Of a stretch of 64,000 nt of DNA, positions 19,012-29,425 are shown in pieces. The notes below the pieces were generated by a model. It did not search any database and was not told the origin of the DNA. It worked only from the letters and a program-made list of their open reading frames with translations. The position numbers and the translations under genes were made by a program. This DNA is from Chitinophaga filiformis. GTDB taxonomy: Bacteria; Bacteroidota; Bacteroidia; Chitinophagales; Chitinophagaceae. Within the stretch, counting starts at the first letter, position 1; the number at the start of each line of letters is the position of its first letter. The DNA is taken from the NCBI RefSeq assembly GCF_900102545.1, contig NZ_FNBN01000010.1:124001-188000 (forward strand). The letters run 5' to 3'.

Positions 19012-20277
19012 CTATGACCAAAACGCGCGTGCCGGTGGATCAATCAAACTATTGGCGCCATCATCGTGCAGGAACAATTGTTTTTCAGGATCAAATTCAA
19101 GAGAACGCCCCAGCTGCAAGGCAATCTTTCCCATATTCACCAGTGTGCAGGAACGATGACCATTTTCTTCATTCAGCGCAAACTTTCGCCTCTCTCTTAC
19201 AGAGGTGATAAAATCAGTTACCTGTGGAGGCAGGTCCGGATACGCAGCCAGCTTCTTCTCCAGGTCAGGTATATCAGAACGGAAGCCGGGATATAACTTT
19301 CCTGCGGGACCTTCAATAAAGGCCGCCTTTTCATCCTTTCCTTCCCCATCAAGAATAACACGGCAGCCATCTTTGTATGTATAGATGATACGTGACCAGG
19401 TTCCCACGGCATCCGGATGCTGCTGCGGCGCCTCTACCTGTACGGATACAGGACTCGTATCGTCTTTCCCCAGTATGTATTGTACGGGGTCGAGGTAATG
19501 TTGTCCCATATCACCCAAACCACCTCCGTCATAATCCCAGTAGCCCCTGAAAGTCTGGTGTACCCTGTGAGGATGATAAGGCTTATAAGGCGCTGGACCT
19601 AACCAACGGTCATAATTCAGCTCCGGAGGCACTGGTGTAACAGGAAGATCCGTCTTCCCTATCCAGTGCTGCTTCCAGTCAAAGCCAGTATGACGACTCA
19701 GCGTTACTGTTAGCGGCCATCCCAGCAGTCTTGCATTCACCAGCTTTTTGATGGGTTTTACAGGCGTATTCATTCCGTAGAAATTATCTGTAAAGCGGAA
19801 CCAGGTATTCAGCCGGAACATCCTCCCGAATTGCTGTACTGCTTCCTTCACTCTTTTTCCTTCACCAATAGTACGCGTCATCGGCTTCTCACACCAGATA
19901 TCCTTCCCGGCACTGGCGGCCTCTATGGCAATAGTTCCATGCCAGTGCGGCGGTGTAGCGATATGTACAATATCCACTTCCGGCAGCTGTATCAGTTCCC
20001 GGTAGTCATCAAAAGTTTTCACCCCATCCCCCAGCAGCTGCTTCGCCTCCTGTAGATGTAACTTATCCACATCACAGATAGCCACTACCCTGGTACCGCC
20101 ATACCCGAAATGCACTTTTCCCATCCCGCCGGTACCTATCACCCCCTTGGTCAGCTGATCGCTGGGAGCCAGGTAGCCGCGTCCCAATACATGACGGGGC
20201 ACAATGGTAAAAGCCGCTACTGTGCCAAGACTATTCCTCAGGAAAGACCTTCTGGACTGGTTCTTTTTCTGCTCCAT
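19012..20277 (-). CDS. Tat-exported Gfo/Idh/MocA-family oxidoreductase
   Basis: Start set at MEQKKNQSRRSFLRNSLG because it opens a twin-arginine signal (SRRSFLR, then a hydrophobic run), while the longer frame adds an unlikely leader. The NAD(P)-binding fold begins KGVIGTGGMGKVHFGYGGT, with VVAICDVDK and the motif CEKPMTRT (Lys of EKP). The C-terminal domain has GYWDYDGGGLGDMGQHYLDP, with the His typical of substrate binding. Exported Tat members often act on sugars or glycosides in Bacteroidota. The HEAT-repeat gene follows at 18 bases. Substrate unknown. Confidence 0.88.
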   Translation of the reverse strand: MEQKKNQSRRSFLRNSLGTVAAFTIVPRHVLGRGYLAPSDQLTKGVIGTGGMGKVHFGYGGTRVVAICDVDKLHLQEAKQLLGDGVKTFDDYRELIQLPEVDIVHIATPPHWHGTIAIEAASAGKDIWCEKPMTRTIGEGKRVKEAVQQFGRMFRLNTWFRFTDNFYGMNTPVKPIKKLVNARLLGWPLTVTLSRHTGFDWKQHWIGKTDLPVTPVPPELNYDRWLGPAPYKPYHPHRVHQTFRGYWDYDGGGLGDMGQHYLDPVQYILGKDDTSPVSVQVEAPQQHPDAVGTWSRIIYTYKDGCRVILDGEGKDEKAAFIEGPAGKLYPGFRSDIPDLEKKLAAYPDLPPQVTDFITSVRERRKFALNEENGHRSCTLVNMGKIALQLGRSLEFDPEKQLFLHDDGANSLIDPPARAFWS

Positions 20278-20495
20278 TTGATGGTTAAAATTGAATACTA
20301 CGCACCAAGATATAAAAATGATTTTGCAAGTGTGAATTTCTGTGATGACCGGGTTTGTCATCTGGCATTTACCGTGAAATTTTATTTATATTCGTACAGG
20401 TATCGAATTGTAGCATAACATAGTTAACCGTAACAACTTGTAATAACCCATAGACAACATATTCCCTTAAATCTTTCACCATTAATCCACAACCC

Positions 20496-20711
20496 ATGCC
20501 GTCTCTTATCGACAACCCTGTTGCCCGGAAAGGTAAAAACCGCAAAGGTAAGTCAGTAGAAGTCCCAACAGCAGGCACACCCATTCTTAAAACTCATTTT
20601 AAGGTCCAGGTACGCTTTTACAAGGCCGGAGCAAACTGCCGTCACTCCAGGTGGCCACACAATGAATATGGCGGAAAGCGGGACCGTTATGAAAAACTAC
20701 CGGAAAAATGA
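20496..20711 (+). CDS. Possible small basic protein
   Basis: A 71-aa frame rich in Lys/Arg with a fairly balanced composition (VRFYKAGANCRHSRWPHN). It begins about 220 bases after the divergent oxidoreductase start and ends 70 bases before the MauE-like gene. No domain is recognised. It could be a real small protein or a chance frame in an upstream region; nothing in the sequence decides between them. Confidence 0.3.
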   Translation: MPSLIDNPVARKGKNRKGKSVEVPTAGTPILKTHFKVQVRFYKAGANCRHSRWPHNEYGGKRDRYEKLPEK

Positions 20712-20781
20712 TTTATTGATCTGTACATCAGGAAGGAGTCTGAGGAACACCTAATACCAATTATCACAATATTGACTAGCT

Positions 20782-21198
20782 ATGTTTAAAAAATTACTGC
20801 TTGAATTGCCAGCGGTACTGTTGACTATTCTTTTCACTTATGCCAGCATCAGCAAACTGTTACAGTATAAGACCTTCCGGTTTCAGCTTGATCAATCCCC
20901 ATTTACCACCGGTTATTCCGGTATTATTGCCTGGTCCATTCCGGCTATTGAACTAATCAATACTGCCCTGCTTATGTTCCCGGCCACAAGACTGAAAGGG
21001 TTTTATCTCTCTTATGGGCTGATGTTCTTGTTTACCGTGTACATCTATGCTATCCTGCATTACAGCTATTTCATTCCCTGTTCCTGCGGTGGCATATTAT
21101 CCAAAATGAACTGGGAACAACACCTGGTGTTCAATATCATCTTCACTTTAATCGCTTTGACCGGCATATTCACATTTCGTTTCAAGACCAAAGTATAA
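20782..21198 (+). CDS. MauE/DoxX-like redox-associated membrane protein
   Basis: Four hydrophobic segments in 138 aa, with the opening LPAVLLTILFTYASISKL typical of MauE/DoxX proteins and the family Cys motif FIPCSCGGILSKM between segments 3 and 4. MauE-like proteins are linked to disulfide formation or electron transfer to secreted proteins. It is followed 26 bases later by a membrane-anchored protein and then a small Cys-rich secreted protein, which makes an oxidative-folding role plausible (inference). Confidence 0.78.
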   Translation: MFKKLLLELPAVLLTILFTYASISKLLQYKTFRFQLDQSPFTTGYSGIIAWSIPAIELINTALLMFPATRLKGFYLSYGLMFLFTVYIYAILHYSYFIPCSCGGILSKMNWEQHLVFNIIFTLIALTGIFTFRFKTKV

Positions 21199-21224
21199 TA
21201 AGTATCCATTAAGACACAACTCCT

Positions 21225-22271
21225 ATGACAACAAGAATTTCTATAGTAATACTTACCACAATAGTGGTATTGGCCTTCATGTTTGTAATTGTGCGTACTT
21301 CCCGTCAGGCATATGAAAAGAAGCACGGCTTTAACAGGCTATTTCATCAGGAAGATAAATTGCGGCTGATTAAAAAGATACCCACGCAGCATCCTCTTTA
21401 TTTTGCGGGTTCCGATAGTAGTAATATCTATTTTCATACTGACGATCCTCACATAGTCGTTTACACTGACACCGCATTCAGCACTATACGAACAATCTCA
21501 CTTGCCATAGACAGCACTGTCAACAGGAACCTGACAAATGCGTTCAGTACCAGTATCAGGTACCCCGATGCATTTATCTTTGCTTACAATATCGCGGCTA
21601 TCCTTGCATATAATTTACAGACCGGCGAGCATATCGTTATTCCTACGCCATCCAATTACAGTAATGCAGTACAGATCTCGGACTCCACTTTCATTCTGAA
21701 ATACTTTACAGGTAATTCAACAGATCAATCATTCTGCAAACTCAATATTTATACTAAACAACTGATCAGAACAGACCTGCTTACTGAGGACCTTTCATCA
21801 AGTGGCACGCTGCTCTACAATGAACAGAATGCCTCCTGTTACTATGTTCATCACTACAATAACCACATCGCTATCTTTGACACTGCATTCCGGTCTATCA
21901 GATCTTCCCACAGTATCGACACCTTTACACAAAGTCAGATCCGGTATCTCAGCAAAAACAAGACAGGCAGTAGTGATATTCTGTACAAACCCAGTGGCAG
22001 CCGTATGCTCATCAACTATTTAAGCGACCTGCATGAGGGCCGGTTGTACATCAACAGCCTGATCAAAGCGGATAATGAAACGTTGTTAACAGATCAATCA
22101 GAAACGGTGATTGATGTCTATAGTACTAATATGGACAAGTATCTGGAAAGTTTTTATATTCCTGTCCCTAGCAAGCAGCATCTGAAATCGTTTTGTATAT
22201 TCAATCGGAAAATACTAGCTACTTATACTAACCACCTGGCCCTTTACGAGTTTCCCGGCCTGAGCAAATGA
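21225..22271 (+). CDS. Membrane-anchored extracytoplasmic protein, possibly beta-propeller
   Basis: An N-terminal hydrophobic anchor (about residues 5-24) is followed by about 320 residues, predicted outside the membrane. Repeated short units of strand-turn character (DPHIVVYTDTAFSTIRTI, NHIAIFDTAFRSIRSS, NHLALYEFPG) suggest a six-bladed propeller-like fold. No catalytic motif or known domain is recognised. Position between the MauE-like gene and the Cys-rich small protein suggests one cassette. Confidence 0.65.
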   Translation: MTTRISIVILTTIVVLAFMFVIVRTSRQAYEKKHGFNRLFHQEDKLRLIKKIPTQHPLYFAGSDSSNIYFHTDDPHIVVYTDTAFSTIRTISLAIDSTVNRNLTNAFSTSIRYPDAFIFAYNIAAILAYNLQTGEHIVIPTPSNYSNAVQISDSTFILKYFTGNSTDQSFCKLNIYTKQLIRTDLLTEDLSSSGTLLYNEQNASCYYVHHYNNHIAIFDTAFRSIRSSHSIDTFTQSQIRYLSKNKTGSSDILYKPSGSRMLINYLSDLHEGRLYINSLIKADNETLLTDQSETVIDVYSTNMDKYLESFYIPVPSKQHLKSFCIFNRKILATYTNHLALYEFPGLSK

Positions 22272-22377
22272 GAATGCCCGAATGGCATAGAATGTTTATC
22301 CGAATGGACAAAACTCACTTCGAATTCATTTTGAAATTTACACGTTAGAATGTCTATCTGACAAAATTATACTGAAG

Positions 22378-22662
22378 ATGAAACATCTGAAAGTAAACCA
22401 CATTTTAGTGGCTTTATTGCTGAGTGCTGCCGCTGCATTTGCTACTGACAAGCAAGCGAATGTAATTAGTTTATGCAGCACGCTTCCCACTACTTCCGGG
22501 CCAAGCATAAATGGAGAATGTATTTATTCTGCATCTGTACAGTGCTGTTATATTGCTTCAGGTAGCTCCAGTGAGTATGTGACGCAAACCCAGGGTGGAA
22601 GCAATGTTATCATTAGGAGAAATATCTCATCTATGGTAACGATCTTTGGCATAAGGCAATAG
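22378..22662 (+). CDS. Small secreted Cys-rich protein, DUF6520-like
   Basis: A 94-aa precursor with a Sec signal (HILVALLLSAAAAFA, cleavage near residue 22) and a mature region of about 70 residues holding four cysteines (SLCSTL, GECIYS, QCCYIAS). Size, signal and Cys pattern fit the DUF6520 family of Bacteroidota, whose function is not established. It lies 106 bases after the propeller-like gene and converges on the TlpA gene. The cysteines and the MauE-like neighbour point to disulfide bonding outside the cytoplasm. Confidence 0.65.
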   Translation: MKHLKVNHILVALLLSAAAAFATDKQANVISLCSTLPTTSGPSINGECIYSASVQCCYIASGSSSEYVTQTQGGSNVIIRRNISSMVTIFGIRQ

Positions 22663-22683
22663 CAATCAAAGTACTGTCATTTA

Positions 22684-24075
22684 TCAATCTTCTATCAACA
22701 GAACATCAATTAATCGCTCTCCAGCCAGGAGCGCAAGCCCGTATTTGCTTAATTCCCCATTTAGTGAAGGAATATCATTCATTCTTGCAGCTATATTCAC
22801 ATCTATCCTGGATGTAAAATTGGTTTCGTCGACTATTATGCCAGATTCCAGCCCCTTATAGGGCGTCGTTTTACTCCCCTCATTATATGTCCGGATATGT
22901 TCAGACAATGAAGAAAACTCAGCATTCTGTAATTTCAAATAATACATGTTACCACTTACATATGTGTCTCCTCCTTTTGTCCTGAGCCGGCTGCTATCCA
23001 CCAATGAGAGAATGTAACACTGCACTTTTCGTTGAACGATTCTGGCATTAACGCCAAAATACCTGTAGAGATCTTCTTTCATTTTCTCCATTAACAACTT
23101 CCTGCCCTTTCCGGCAATAATCAGGTCGTAACAATACATATCCGCAGTTGTGTCAGGCGCCTGTTTGAAGTCAACCGTTAATTTATGTAACAGGAGTGTA
23201 TCTCTGATACTTAAAAAAACTCTCGGTACAGCGACTAATTCCTGCTCCCATACTTCCCTGCCCAGTTTTCCATAGGCGATCCGTATCATCGTGGCCAATG
23301 GCAGGTTCCATGTACGGATCCTTCTCTCTGCATAAATACCAGCATAATCTATTGCTGAACTGGGAGGATACTTTTTGTTGTATCCACTTAACATGGAATA
23401 TCCTATCAATCCTTTTATAGAATCGTTCAGCATCATTTTCTCCGTAATATCAATGTCCTGATAGGCGTACATGGCGGGATGCTCACTGGAAGCAATGTGC
23501 ACATCCTTATTGCTTATTGCATCCAGCGATCCGCCACCGGTTAACAATGCAATGTTGTCATCGTTCAATGCCTCATACCCGGTAATAGCTTTTACTACTC
23601 TGTTCTTATCTATCCAGATATAATGCGGAATGTATTTATGAGGAAATGCAAAAAACAAACTATCATTTACCTTACTATCCCTCGTCCTGGCAACGGTCAA
23701 TAAATTAAAACCCTGATAACGGATATTCTCAAATAAATCGATCACCTTCTCCAGGCTATCATTTGTGATAGCAATTACCTGAAGATCCTTCTTATATTTC
23801 TCCTGGATACGTTGCAATTTCTGGAATTGTGCCAGGCAAGGCTGACAAAATATGGCCCAGAAATCAATCAATAAGGCTTTGCCATGGAATTCCGATAAAA
23901 TAAGGTCCGTTTTCCTATAATTCAACACACCCAGCAGTTTGTAATCGGGAACAACTGCACCAATACTCAGAGGAGTATAGGTCTTTTCATAACTGTAGAA
24001 AGGCTCTTTTTCCTGCGCCAGCAACAGCAAAGCGCATGAAAGAAGCAGCCCTGTTAATAGAAAATATTTAAGCAT
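22684..24075 (-). CDS. TlpA-family thioredoxin-like protein
   Basis: Exported thiol-disulfide oxidoreductase. A signal peptide (LLTGLLLSCALLLLAQ) precedes a thioredoxin fold with FWAIFCQPCLAQF (CQPC at about residue 77-80) and KYIPHYIWIDKNR containing the cis-Pro segment. The remaining ~270 C-terminal residues are not recognised. It is the last gene of a SusC-SusD-TlpA operon, 5 bases after SusD, an arrangement frequent in Chitinophagaceae. Its converging neighbour is the Cys-rich secreted protein. Confidence 0.82.
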   Translation of the reverse strand: MLKYFLLTGLLLSCALLLLAQEKEPFYSYEKTYTPLSIGAVVPDYKLLGVLNYRKTDLILSEFHGKALLIDFWAIFCQPCLAQFQKLQRIQEKYKKDLQVIAITNDSLEKVIDLFENIRYQGFNLLTVARTRDSKVNDSLFFAFPHKYIPHYIWIDKNRVVKAITGYEALNDDNIALLTGGGSLDAISNKDVHIASSEHPAMYAYQDIDITEKMMLNDSIKGLIGYSMLSGYNKKYPPSSAIDYAGIYAERRIRTWNLPLATMIRIAYGKLGREVWEQELVAVPRVFLSIRDTLLLHKLTVDFKQAPDTTADMYCYDLIIAGKGRKLLMEKMKEDLYRYFGVNARIVQRKVQCYILSLVDSSRLRTKGGDTYVSGNMYYLKLQNAEFSSLSEHIRTYNEGSKTTPYKGLESGIIVDETNFTSRIDVNIAARMNDIPSLNGELSKYGLALLAGERLIDVLLIED

Positions 24076-24080
24076 CTCTC

Positions 24081-25436
24081 TTATCTGGCATTCTGTTCTA
24101 TACCACTATGTATTATTTCATCAGCAGGAATCGGATATACATAACGTGCGTCATTGGGAGGCAATTGATATATGGAGCCTTTAATTATTCTTGTCAACGT
24201 TTTGGCAAACCGGGCATCCTTATTCAATCGCCTCAGGTCAATCCAGCGAAGTCCTCTGAACAACAGTTCCTTTCTTCTTTCCGTTAATACCTTTTTCAAT
24301 GCGTCGTCCGCATCCTTCGCTATCATATCTTTATAGCTGCCGGATTTCCACCTTGTTCGCAACAGGGTATTCAAATCTTCCATGGCATGTACAGGTTCTT
24401 CCAGTCTGGCATAACATTCCGCCCGGGTAATATACATTTCGTCAACAGCTATCCCTCCAAAATGATACAGAGGATTTCCAGTATAGGTGCCTTTAAACAA
24501 TTTGGTGTTTCCCATCCCATCTCTGAAAAAAAGGGACTTTCTAAGATCATTATTCTGATATTGTCCGTACAACACTGAATCAACAATTGAACTGCTCATT
24601 CTTAACAAACTGGTAGGAGTAAGACCTGCAAAGAATAATACGTCATCATTGAACATATCAAAAGGTAAGCTACTAGCAGTATCCAGCGTATTATAGTCCA
24701 GTAAACTATGATAAATTGCCAATGACAGGTTGGCATAATTCTTTGCTTCCCGGTAATTTCTCAAATCAAGATGGATCCTTGCCAATAAACCATATGCTGC
24801 AGCTTTGGATGGGCGGGTTTTAAATGTAGTTATATCCGGCAAAAGTTCAGATGCTGCAGCAAGATCTGCCAACACTTGTTCGTAGGTCGCCTTTACACTT
24901 GCACGCTGATAAATGATCTGTACGTCTGACTTCATTCTTAAGGGAATGCCAGGATCTGTAGCTGCAGTGGCGCTGTCATATGGCTTGCAGAATTCTCCCG
25001 CCAACGTGTAAAAAGACAATGCCCGTGAAAAAAGTGCAGCACCTTTTACATTATTGTATGCAGTGGTACCTATACCGGTAGTAATATGCTCAAGGCCCTC
25101 CAGTACAAGATTACAATAATTCACTCTTACATAACCATAGTACCAGTCTGCTGCAATATCATTCACCGGAAAAAGATCTTTGGCCCATATATAGGTATTT
25201 CTTTCATTATTTGCTGAAAGTCCATTGTAACGTGTATCTGTTATATAATAATTATCGGCCCCCGCCTCTCCATATGAAGGAATAAAAGCGTTAACTATTT
25301 CTGCATTGTCAAGCAGTGCCTGAAAGTCAGCTACTGTTTCCGGAACATTCAATGACTGATCCGGCTTAATATCCAGTTTTCCCGTACATGCTGATAATGA
25401 AATTATAACAGCTGGAAAAAACATGCGCTTTATCAT
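24081..25436 (-). CDS. RagB/SusD-family outer-membrane lipoprotein
   Basis: Surface lipoprotein that caps the SusC-type transporter. The lipobox is SLSACTGKLDIKPDQS, with the post-Cys sequence typical of SusD, and TPR-like helices follow (AALFSRALSFYTLAGEFC, AAAYGLLARIHLDLRNY). The C-terminus has ERRKELLFRGLRWIDLRRL, the RagB/SusD signature. 451 aa is on the short side of the family. It begins 17 bases after SusC. The ligand is unknown; the TlpA partner suggests peptides rather than glycans, but this is only inference. Confidence 0.9.
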   Translation of the reverse strand: MIKRMFFPAVIISLSACTGKLDIKPDQSLNVPETVADFQALLDNAEIVNAFIPSYGEAGADNYYITDTRYNGLSANNERNTYIWAKDLFPVNDIAADWYYGYVRVNYCNLVLEGLEHITTGIGTTAYNNVKGAALFSRALSFYTLAGEFCKPYDSATAATDPGIPLRMKSDVQIIYQRASVKATYEQVLADLAAASELLPDITTFKTRPSKAAAYGLLARIHLDLRNYREAKNYANLSLAIYHSLLDYNTLDTASSLPFDMFNDDVLFFAGLTPTSLLRMSSSIVDSVLYGQYQNNDLRKSLFFRDGMGNTKLFKGTYTGNPLYHFGGIAVDEMYITRAECYARLEEPVHAMEDLNTLLRTRWKSGSYKDMIAKDADDALKKVLTERRKELLFRGLRWIDLRRLNKDARFAKTLTRIIKGSIYQLPPNDARYVYPIPADEIIHSGIEQNAR

Positions 25437-25453
25437 ATTAAAGTCATTGATGA

Positions 25454-28400
25454 TTAAAATTTTGCACTACATCCGAAGGAAAAAGTTCTGGGAGCAGGAT
25501 ATCCCATTACATAATCAGGATCCAGCCCCGCCTTATTAGCTTTCCAGATAATGCCGACATTATTTGCATAGAAGTATAGCTGTACATCTTTTACACCGAT
25601 TCTATTCAATAGTGGCGGGCTTAGCGAATAAGCTATTCTCAGATCCTGCAACCGTATATGATCGCCTTTTTCAACAAGTGCACTAGAATACTGATAGAAG
25701 TAATCCCTATTGGGATTCCCGGGATAGCTCAGAGACGGCACATTTGTATATAATTCATCTCCAGGTCGCTGCCAACGTGAAACGTAATCTTTATGGCCTC
25801 CCTGCCACACGTTAAACAAATCGTTATACATGACTGATGACCGTTTGAAATAGTATCTCAGCTTAAAAGCCAGGTTAACCGACAAAGTGATTTGCTTATA
25901 GGAAAAACTATTACGTAATGCACCAAATATGGTTGGACGTGCCGGGCCATTGTAAATAATACTATTTTCATCCTCACTACTTATTATTGCATCGTAATCT
26001 TTGCTAACCTTCCCAGCCAGATACCCCTGCGGATCGCCATTTTCGCCATCTAGTCCGGCCCACTTATAACTATAGACGCCGTAGACGGGCTTGCCAACAA
26101 ACGGAAACAAGACAGGGGTTGTACCATCTCCACCGGAAACAACACCGCTTATTCCTTTAAAATAATTATACCTTGTTATTTTGTCCCAGTTATAACTAAA
26201 CAAGAAATCTGTCGTCCAACTAATCTTCCTGTTTATATTATAGGAGGTAAGGTTCACATCCACCCCGCCTCCGCTCATGTCAGCAAAGTTTCCTTTGAAT
26301 ACTGTCGCCCCGGTTTGCATTGCAATAGTTTGTTCTCCTATCAGGTCAACGCCTTTTTTCTGATAATATTCGATACTTCCAGCAACTATTTTGTTCCTCG
26401 TTTCAAAATCTGTCCCAATGTTGAGTGTTCCGACCTTCTCCCATCGTAGCCTTGGGTTCGGGCGATTAGCGATACTTGCATTTGGCAATCCCGCTATATT
26501 CAAGGACCCATAAATGATCGCTAATTTCCCGTAAAGGCCCGGATCAAGATTTCCGTTGTACCCGTATGTTGCTCTTAGTTTCAAGTAGGGCAGCCAGTCA
26601 GACTTATAGAATGGTTCTTTACTGACGTCCCACCCCAACCCTGCTGACCACAAAGGCACTCCTTTCTGGTTAGTATTTATTCCCCATAAATTGCTCTGGT
26701 CAAGACGTATACTGGCTGATACAATATATCTTTCATTTAGTGTATAAGCAGCATTACCAAAATAAGAAATGAACTCATTATTATAACGGGTCACCAGGCC
26801 GTCATTAGGAACATATCCCGCACTACCGAGGTATTGATAAGCATCATAATATTTGCTGAAATCAATCTGATTATTATAGGAAACATTCTCTTTATTGTAT
26901 CCGTAATAACGATTATTGGTCTCCTTTGTAACCGTTTCTCTTTGTTCAACTCCTGCTATAGCGGCAATATGATGCCTTCTGTTGAACGTTCTGTTGAAAT
27001 TCAACTGCGCCCTGTAATTATTGCTGTTAAGTTCCCTGTTACTTTCGTCAAAGATGCCACCGACGGGTACGGGATGCGCTACTCCGTTTGCGTCAACCTG
27101 TGTGAACAGATTGATCAGGTTTCGTGTATAATATGTCTCAATACTATTATAGTTTTCCGCCTTCCCGATCTGTTTCTCAAACTGATATCTTATCTCCGCA
27201 TTCAGGCCTTTGATAATATCTATTTTCACACCGGGATTAATCCTGATATGGTATCTTCTTTCCACATTATCAATCGTCTTCAGTTCATCCAATGGCTTAT
27301 ACGTCCAATCCAATAATCCGTCGCCTTTCAACTGACTGATAAAACTATACCGGTAATCTTTAGGCAATGGTAATGCGTTACCATTGGCGTCTGCCAGTTG
27401 TGCATATGGGTAATAAACGCTTTTCCCTCCTCCGGGAGCAATAGAGATGCTACCGACATCCGCATTTGATTTATTCAATACAAACGAAACCCCTGAATAC
27501 AACTCCACCCTATCCCATAAACGAAACGTACTATAATTATTAATCGTGAACCGGCTGGAAGCATCCGTCACCTTATTATTCAATATCCTGTCATAACCCA
27601 CGGACAGCAAATAAGCGGAGTTATCTCCTCCACTGCTGATATTCACCGCATACTGCTGACTAACGCTATTCCTGTAAAAGTATTTTTTATAATCGTTCCT
27701 GATATCATTCTTTCTTAGCTGATCAATTGCCGCATCTGCTTCAGCCGCAGAAACCAGCCCACTTCTCTTTTTATCCAGCAGTTCAACAACAGGAGATATA
27801 ACGGGATAACTGTAATTATTGGAAAGATCCGCGTCATAAAACCCTTTGTCAAACAAATACTTTTCTACATCAATAAATTCATTGGAACCAAGAAAGGCAG
27901 GATTATAAAAGAGATCTGGCTTTGCACCGATGGTAAGATTTGTATTCACTTCTACTTTAAGCGGCTGATGTAGCTTACTTTTCTTTGTAGTAATAACAAT
28001 CACGCCGTTACCTGAAAAAGCGCCCCAGATAGAAGCTGCAGCCGCATCTTTGAGGATGGTGACATTTTCAACATCATTGGGGTTTAGCAGATTGATATCA
28101 CCAGTAAAGGGAAAGTTGTCAACAACTATCAGTGGCTGAGCATTAGCGAGAATAGTACTTCTTCCACGTATAGAGATATACGCTTCATTCGAATATGGCG
28201 GAATATTTTTATTTGGAAATAGCACTCCACTGGCAACACTTTCCAGTCGCTCAAGTATGTAAGGTCCTACCCGTCGGTTCAGCAACTGGTTATTTATCTG
28301 TACAAAAGAACCTGTTGCTCTTTCAGCAGGTATCTTCTGATAACCATTACTTCTTACCGCCACTACAGCCAGGTCAGTGATGGCAGGCTCTAATACTATA

Positions 28401-28981
28401 CGAAGAACAGCAGCAGGTTTTACCCTGATCTCCTGTGTTTTAAAACCTGTAAAACTGATCCTGATAAGACTGTCGGCCGCTGTATTATTCAAAAAAAAAG
28501 CTCCTTTCTCATTCGTTCTTGTGCCTCCGTTAACTGCACCTGGTATATTAATGGTTGCGCCTTCCAATGGTGTACCATCCGGCATGGTTACAACTCCCCT
28601 GATGAACAGCTCTTCCTTCTTTGCCGGCACTTCCGCTGCCTTCTCCTTGCTGAAAACACCAATCCTGTTCATACGTACTTCCCATCCATATCCCCTGGAT
28701 CCCAGCAATCTCTCCAACACTTGTGTCAGCGGCACATTACTTTCATGTACACTTACTTTGATGCGGTCATTAACAGTTTGATTATTGTAGAAGAAAGTAT
28801 ATCCTGTCTCTTGCGTTATAATATTGAAAAGATCAGTAAGGCTGATGTTCTCATATTGCAGGGATATCTTTCGCTGAATGCTTTTGTCCTGGGCATGGAC
28901 GGACAAAATAGTATATGGGGAAATAAGCAACACAACGACCCAGAGACCATATCTTTTATAGTCCCAACGATGGTGAAACAT
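25454..28981 (-). CDS. SusC/RagA-family TonB-linked outer-membrane transporter with STN domain
   Basis: A signal peptide is followed by an STN (secretin/TonB short N-terminal) domain at about residues 33-88, a carboxypeptidase-regulatory-like domain (about 127-200, FIRGVVTMPDGTPLEGATI), the TonB plug (about 205-335, ending WGAFSGNGVIVITTKK) and a long beta-barrel ending in aromatic Phe. The STN domain is the hallmark of transporters that signal through a FecR/ECF-sigma pair, and such a pair lies divergently upstream. It forms an import complex with the SusD-like lipoprotein. Confidence 0.93.
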   Translation of the reverse strand: MFHHRWDYKRYGLWVVVLLISPYTILSVHAQDKSIQRKISLQYENISLTDLFNIITQETGYTFFYNNQTVNDRIKVSVHESNVPLTQVLERLLGSRGYGWEVRMNRIGVFSKEKAAEVPAKKEELFIRGVVTMPDGTPLEGATINIPGAVNGGTRTNEKGAFFLNNTAADSLIRISFTGFKTQEIRVKPAAVLRIVLEPAITDLAVVAVRSNGYQKIPAERATGSFVQINNQLLNRRVGPYILERLESVASGVLFPNKNIPPYSNEAYISIRGRSTILANAQPLIVVDNFPFTGDINLLNPNDVENVTILKDAAAASIWGAFSGNGVIVITTKKSKLHQPLKVEVNTNLTIGAKPDLFYNPAFLGSNEFIDVEKYLFDKGFYDADLSNNYSYPVISPVVELLDKKRSGLVSAAEADAAIDQLRKNDIRNDYKKYFYRNSVSQQYAVNISSGGDNSAYLLSVGYDRILNNKVTDASSRFTINNYSTFRLWDRVELYSGVSFVLNKSNADVGSISIAPGGGKSVYYPYAQLADANGNALPLPKDYRYSFISQLKGDGLLDWTYKPLDELKTIDNVERRYHIRINPGVKIDIIKGLNAEIRYQFEKQIGKAENYNSIETYYTRNLINLFTQVDANGVAHPVPVGGIFDESNRELNSNNYRAQLNFNRTFNRRHHIAAIAGVEQRETVTKETNNRYYGYNKENVSYNNQIDFSKYYDAYQYLGSAGYVPNDGLVTRYNNEFISYFGNAAYTLNERYIVSASIRLDQSNLWGINTNQKGVPLWSAGLGWDVSKEPFYKSDWLPYLKLRATYGYNGNLDPGLYGKLAIIYGSLNIAGLPNASIANRPNPRLRWEKVGTLNIGTDFETRNKIVAGSIEYYQKKGVDLIGEQTIAMQTGATVFKGNFADMSGGGVDVNLTSYNINRKISWTTDFLFSYNWDKITRYNYFKGISGVVSGGDGTTPVLFPFVGKPVYGVYSYKWAGLDGENGDPQGYLAGKVSKDYDAIISSEDENSIIYNGPARPTIFGALRNSFSYKQITLSVNLAFKLRYYFKRSSVMYNDLFNVWQGGHKDYVSRWQRPGDELYTNVPSLSYPGNPNRDYFYQYSSALVEKGDHIRLQDLRIAYSLSPPLLNRIGVKDVQLYFYANNVGIIWKANKAGLDPDYVMGYPAPRTFSFGCSAKF

Positions 28982-29425
28982 AATTATCAGTAATTATAGT
29001 GGCCAATAAAACGTTTACTACAATTGCACAATGCCTGAACCTGACTAACGTGTAGCTGTTATAATCGTACTGTGACATCTTATCCAAAAAAGCTTTAGTA
29101 AGCGGGAAACCTTTTTTTGAAAATGAGAAAACCAGTGATTTATTTTTAGCGTATATGTACTCAGTGCCATAATAATCTTAACAAAGTACATCCACGACTA
29201 GCAGGCGCACTTAAGGACCTAAAAGACAAGCATTTACACCGCAGTAGCATTGTTTTAATACTTAACTTCAGGACGCATTCACAAATCATTAACATGAGTA
29301 CCCATAAGTTAATTTCAAAATAAGATTTATGTCTTTAGTACTTTCGCCCCACTTTTTTAACAACATAAACTGTATCTGTTACCGGGGGATTAGCATAACA
29401 TTCGTAAATAGTAAAGGGTTATATA
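28982..29425. other. Divergent control region between SusC and ECF sigma genes
   Basis: 444 gene-free bases that must contain the divergent promoters. On the + strand, TACTTTCG at 29339-29346 resembles a -7 box, but no well-spaced TTTG is upstream. No clear consensus promoter was found for SusC, which would fit use of the ECF sigma factor. No hairpin or repeat stands out. Confidence 0.5.

Noticed and set aside
29339..29346. Consensus promoter for the ECF sigma gene
   Set aside because: TACTTTCG resembles a -7 box, but the nearest TTTC upstream is 22 bases away, so the match is too weak to list.
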